Source: Macrocybe gigantea
Taxonomy: Eukaryota > Basidiomycota > Agaricomycetes > Agaricales > Callistosporiaceae
DNA: 31,346 nucleotides
NCBI GenBank assembly: GCA_011319805.1
Contig: SJRY01000021.1
Location: 1 to 31,346, forward strand
Direction of reading: 5' to 3'
In this document: positions 30,631 to 31,346 of the stretch, piece after piece
Numbering within the stretch: position 1 is the stretch's first letter
How the letters are laid out: the number at the start of each line of letters is the position of its first letter
Translations under genes and position numbers: made by a program
The notes under the pieces: generated by a model
Told to the model about the DNA's origin: nothing
The model's input: the letters and a program-made list of their open reading frames with translations, nothing else
The model's database searches: none

Positions 30631-31346
30631 CCTACTGGAAGGGTATGTAAGGCGGGGGGATACCGACTAAGGATCGAACCAGGTCAACGTTATGTTATGG
30701 GTCGTGCGTCCAGAATAAGAACCGGTGTTCATCTCAAAGCGGTGGTCGAGATTACGCAAAGCGGCAAGCATAGCAAAGAGTGACAATGTTGGTTGAACCA
30801 CGGCAATACGCTTTGTTCCTGGAGGCGGGGAAGGGAGCACGAGTTGATCAACAGACAAGTTGTCGTCATCATTTCTGCCCAGCCATCATTGTCCGTCACC
30901 GAGTGTCGGCCAGTCCAATGACTCTGCGGCTGGAATCAAGAGCCTGTAACCAGGATAGAAAGCATGAGTTTGAGTTCGTTCATGATCAGAAGGCGATGGA
31001 GGTGAGAAGAAATTGATCTGATACGTCACAAGAGCCATACAACGCGAGATGCTACATAGACTACTATAGGTTGAGGAAAGGGAGGGATCTGAATGCTAAA
31101 TCGCCATACGACACAATGGAGGTGCGAAAAAGAAGAAAATTAACGAGACAAAGACGGAGAGGTGAAAATATATATAGGAAGCTTAACGACACAACCAAAG
31201 AATGACGGATAGGGGAGTTGTTTGAAGGAGAATTGAATCTGTGCGCAGGCGGGAGAAAGGAAAAAAAAAAAAGAAAATCAAGAACCTCGAAACAAACTCG
31301 CGCCTGGAATGTTGAAGAAAGGGATTGTGAAGCTGAGAGAAAGAGA
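30631..31346. other. Upstream of the pseudogene, purine-rich edge
   Basis: The plus strand is increasingly purine-rich (GA/GAAA tracts from about 31070 to the end), so the minus strand is CT-rich as in a fungal leader or promoter. An ATATATATA stretch is at 31168-31176. A minus frame of 63 codons (30667-30858) may be an early exon of the decayed gene, but I cannot join it. No other gene is seen. Confidence 0.4.

Noticed and set aside
30660..30685. T-loop-like sequence GGTTCGATCC on the minus strand, as a possible tRNA
   Set aside because: The flanking bases do not pair into a T stem, and no anticodon arm or acceptor stem can be drawn.

Overview
The window looks like a piece of a basidiomycete (mushroom-forming, Agaricomycete-type) nuclear genome. 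The genes are densely split by 45-65 nt GT-AG introns with very short exons. They lie on both strands with short intergenic gaps. The gene set fits this group: a DUF6699-like protein, muskelin, a highly intron-rich endopolygalacturonase, a secreted subtilase and a decayed member of an uncharacterised basidiomycete family. I saw no tRNA, rRNA, CRISPR array, transposon or prokaryotic feature.

Layout, left to right: (1) 1-1238 +, the 3' part of a GH63/MGH1-like glycoside hydrolase, readable only across several 1-nt frame breaks; (2) 1910-4051 +, a secreted endopolygalacturonase (GH28) with about 18 introns and one apparent 1-nt frame break; (3) 4906-5612 -, a DUF6699-like protein; (4) 6770-8180 +, an ACR3 arsenite efflux permease with two Yap1-like elements upstream; (5) 8721-10355 +, a long disordered Ser/Pro/Gly-rich protein of unknown function; (6) 11511-13333 +, mitochondrial cytochrome c peroxidase; (7) 13911-16407 -, an alpha-arrestin with two LPxY motifs; (8) 18628-20914 -, sphingosine-1-phosphate lyase; (9) 21207-21769 +, prefoldin subunit 4, sharing a short divergent promoter with the lyase; (10) 21950-25039 -, muskelin; (11) 25754-29603 +, a secreted S8 subtilase with a PA-type insert; (12) about 29757-30630 -, a pseudogene.

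These genes do not form one pathway. Two (glycoside hydrolase and polygalacturonase) are carbohydrate-active neighbours, and the polygalacturonase and the subtilase are secreted. ACR3 and cytochrome c peroxidase are both stress genes but are separated by an unrelated gene. The alpha-arrestin and muskelin would both work with ubiquitin ligases (Rsp5-type and CTLH/GID-type).

I do not see a previously undescribed system. The most useful observations are: 1-nt frame breaks clustered at homopolymers in the first 2.2 kb; three exons of 9, 10 and 18 nt in three different genes; two probable GC-AG introns; paired Yap-like elements before ACR3; and a decayed gene of an uncharacterised family with a nuclease-like core motif. 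All gene models were spliced by eye from conserved family motifs and GT-AG signals.
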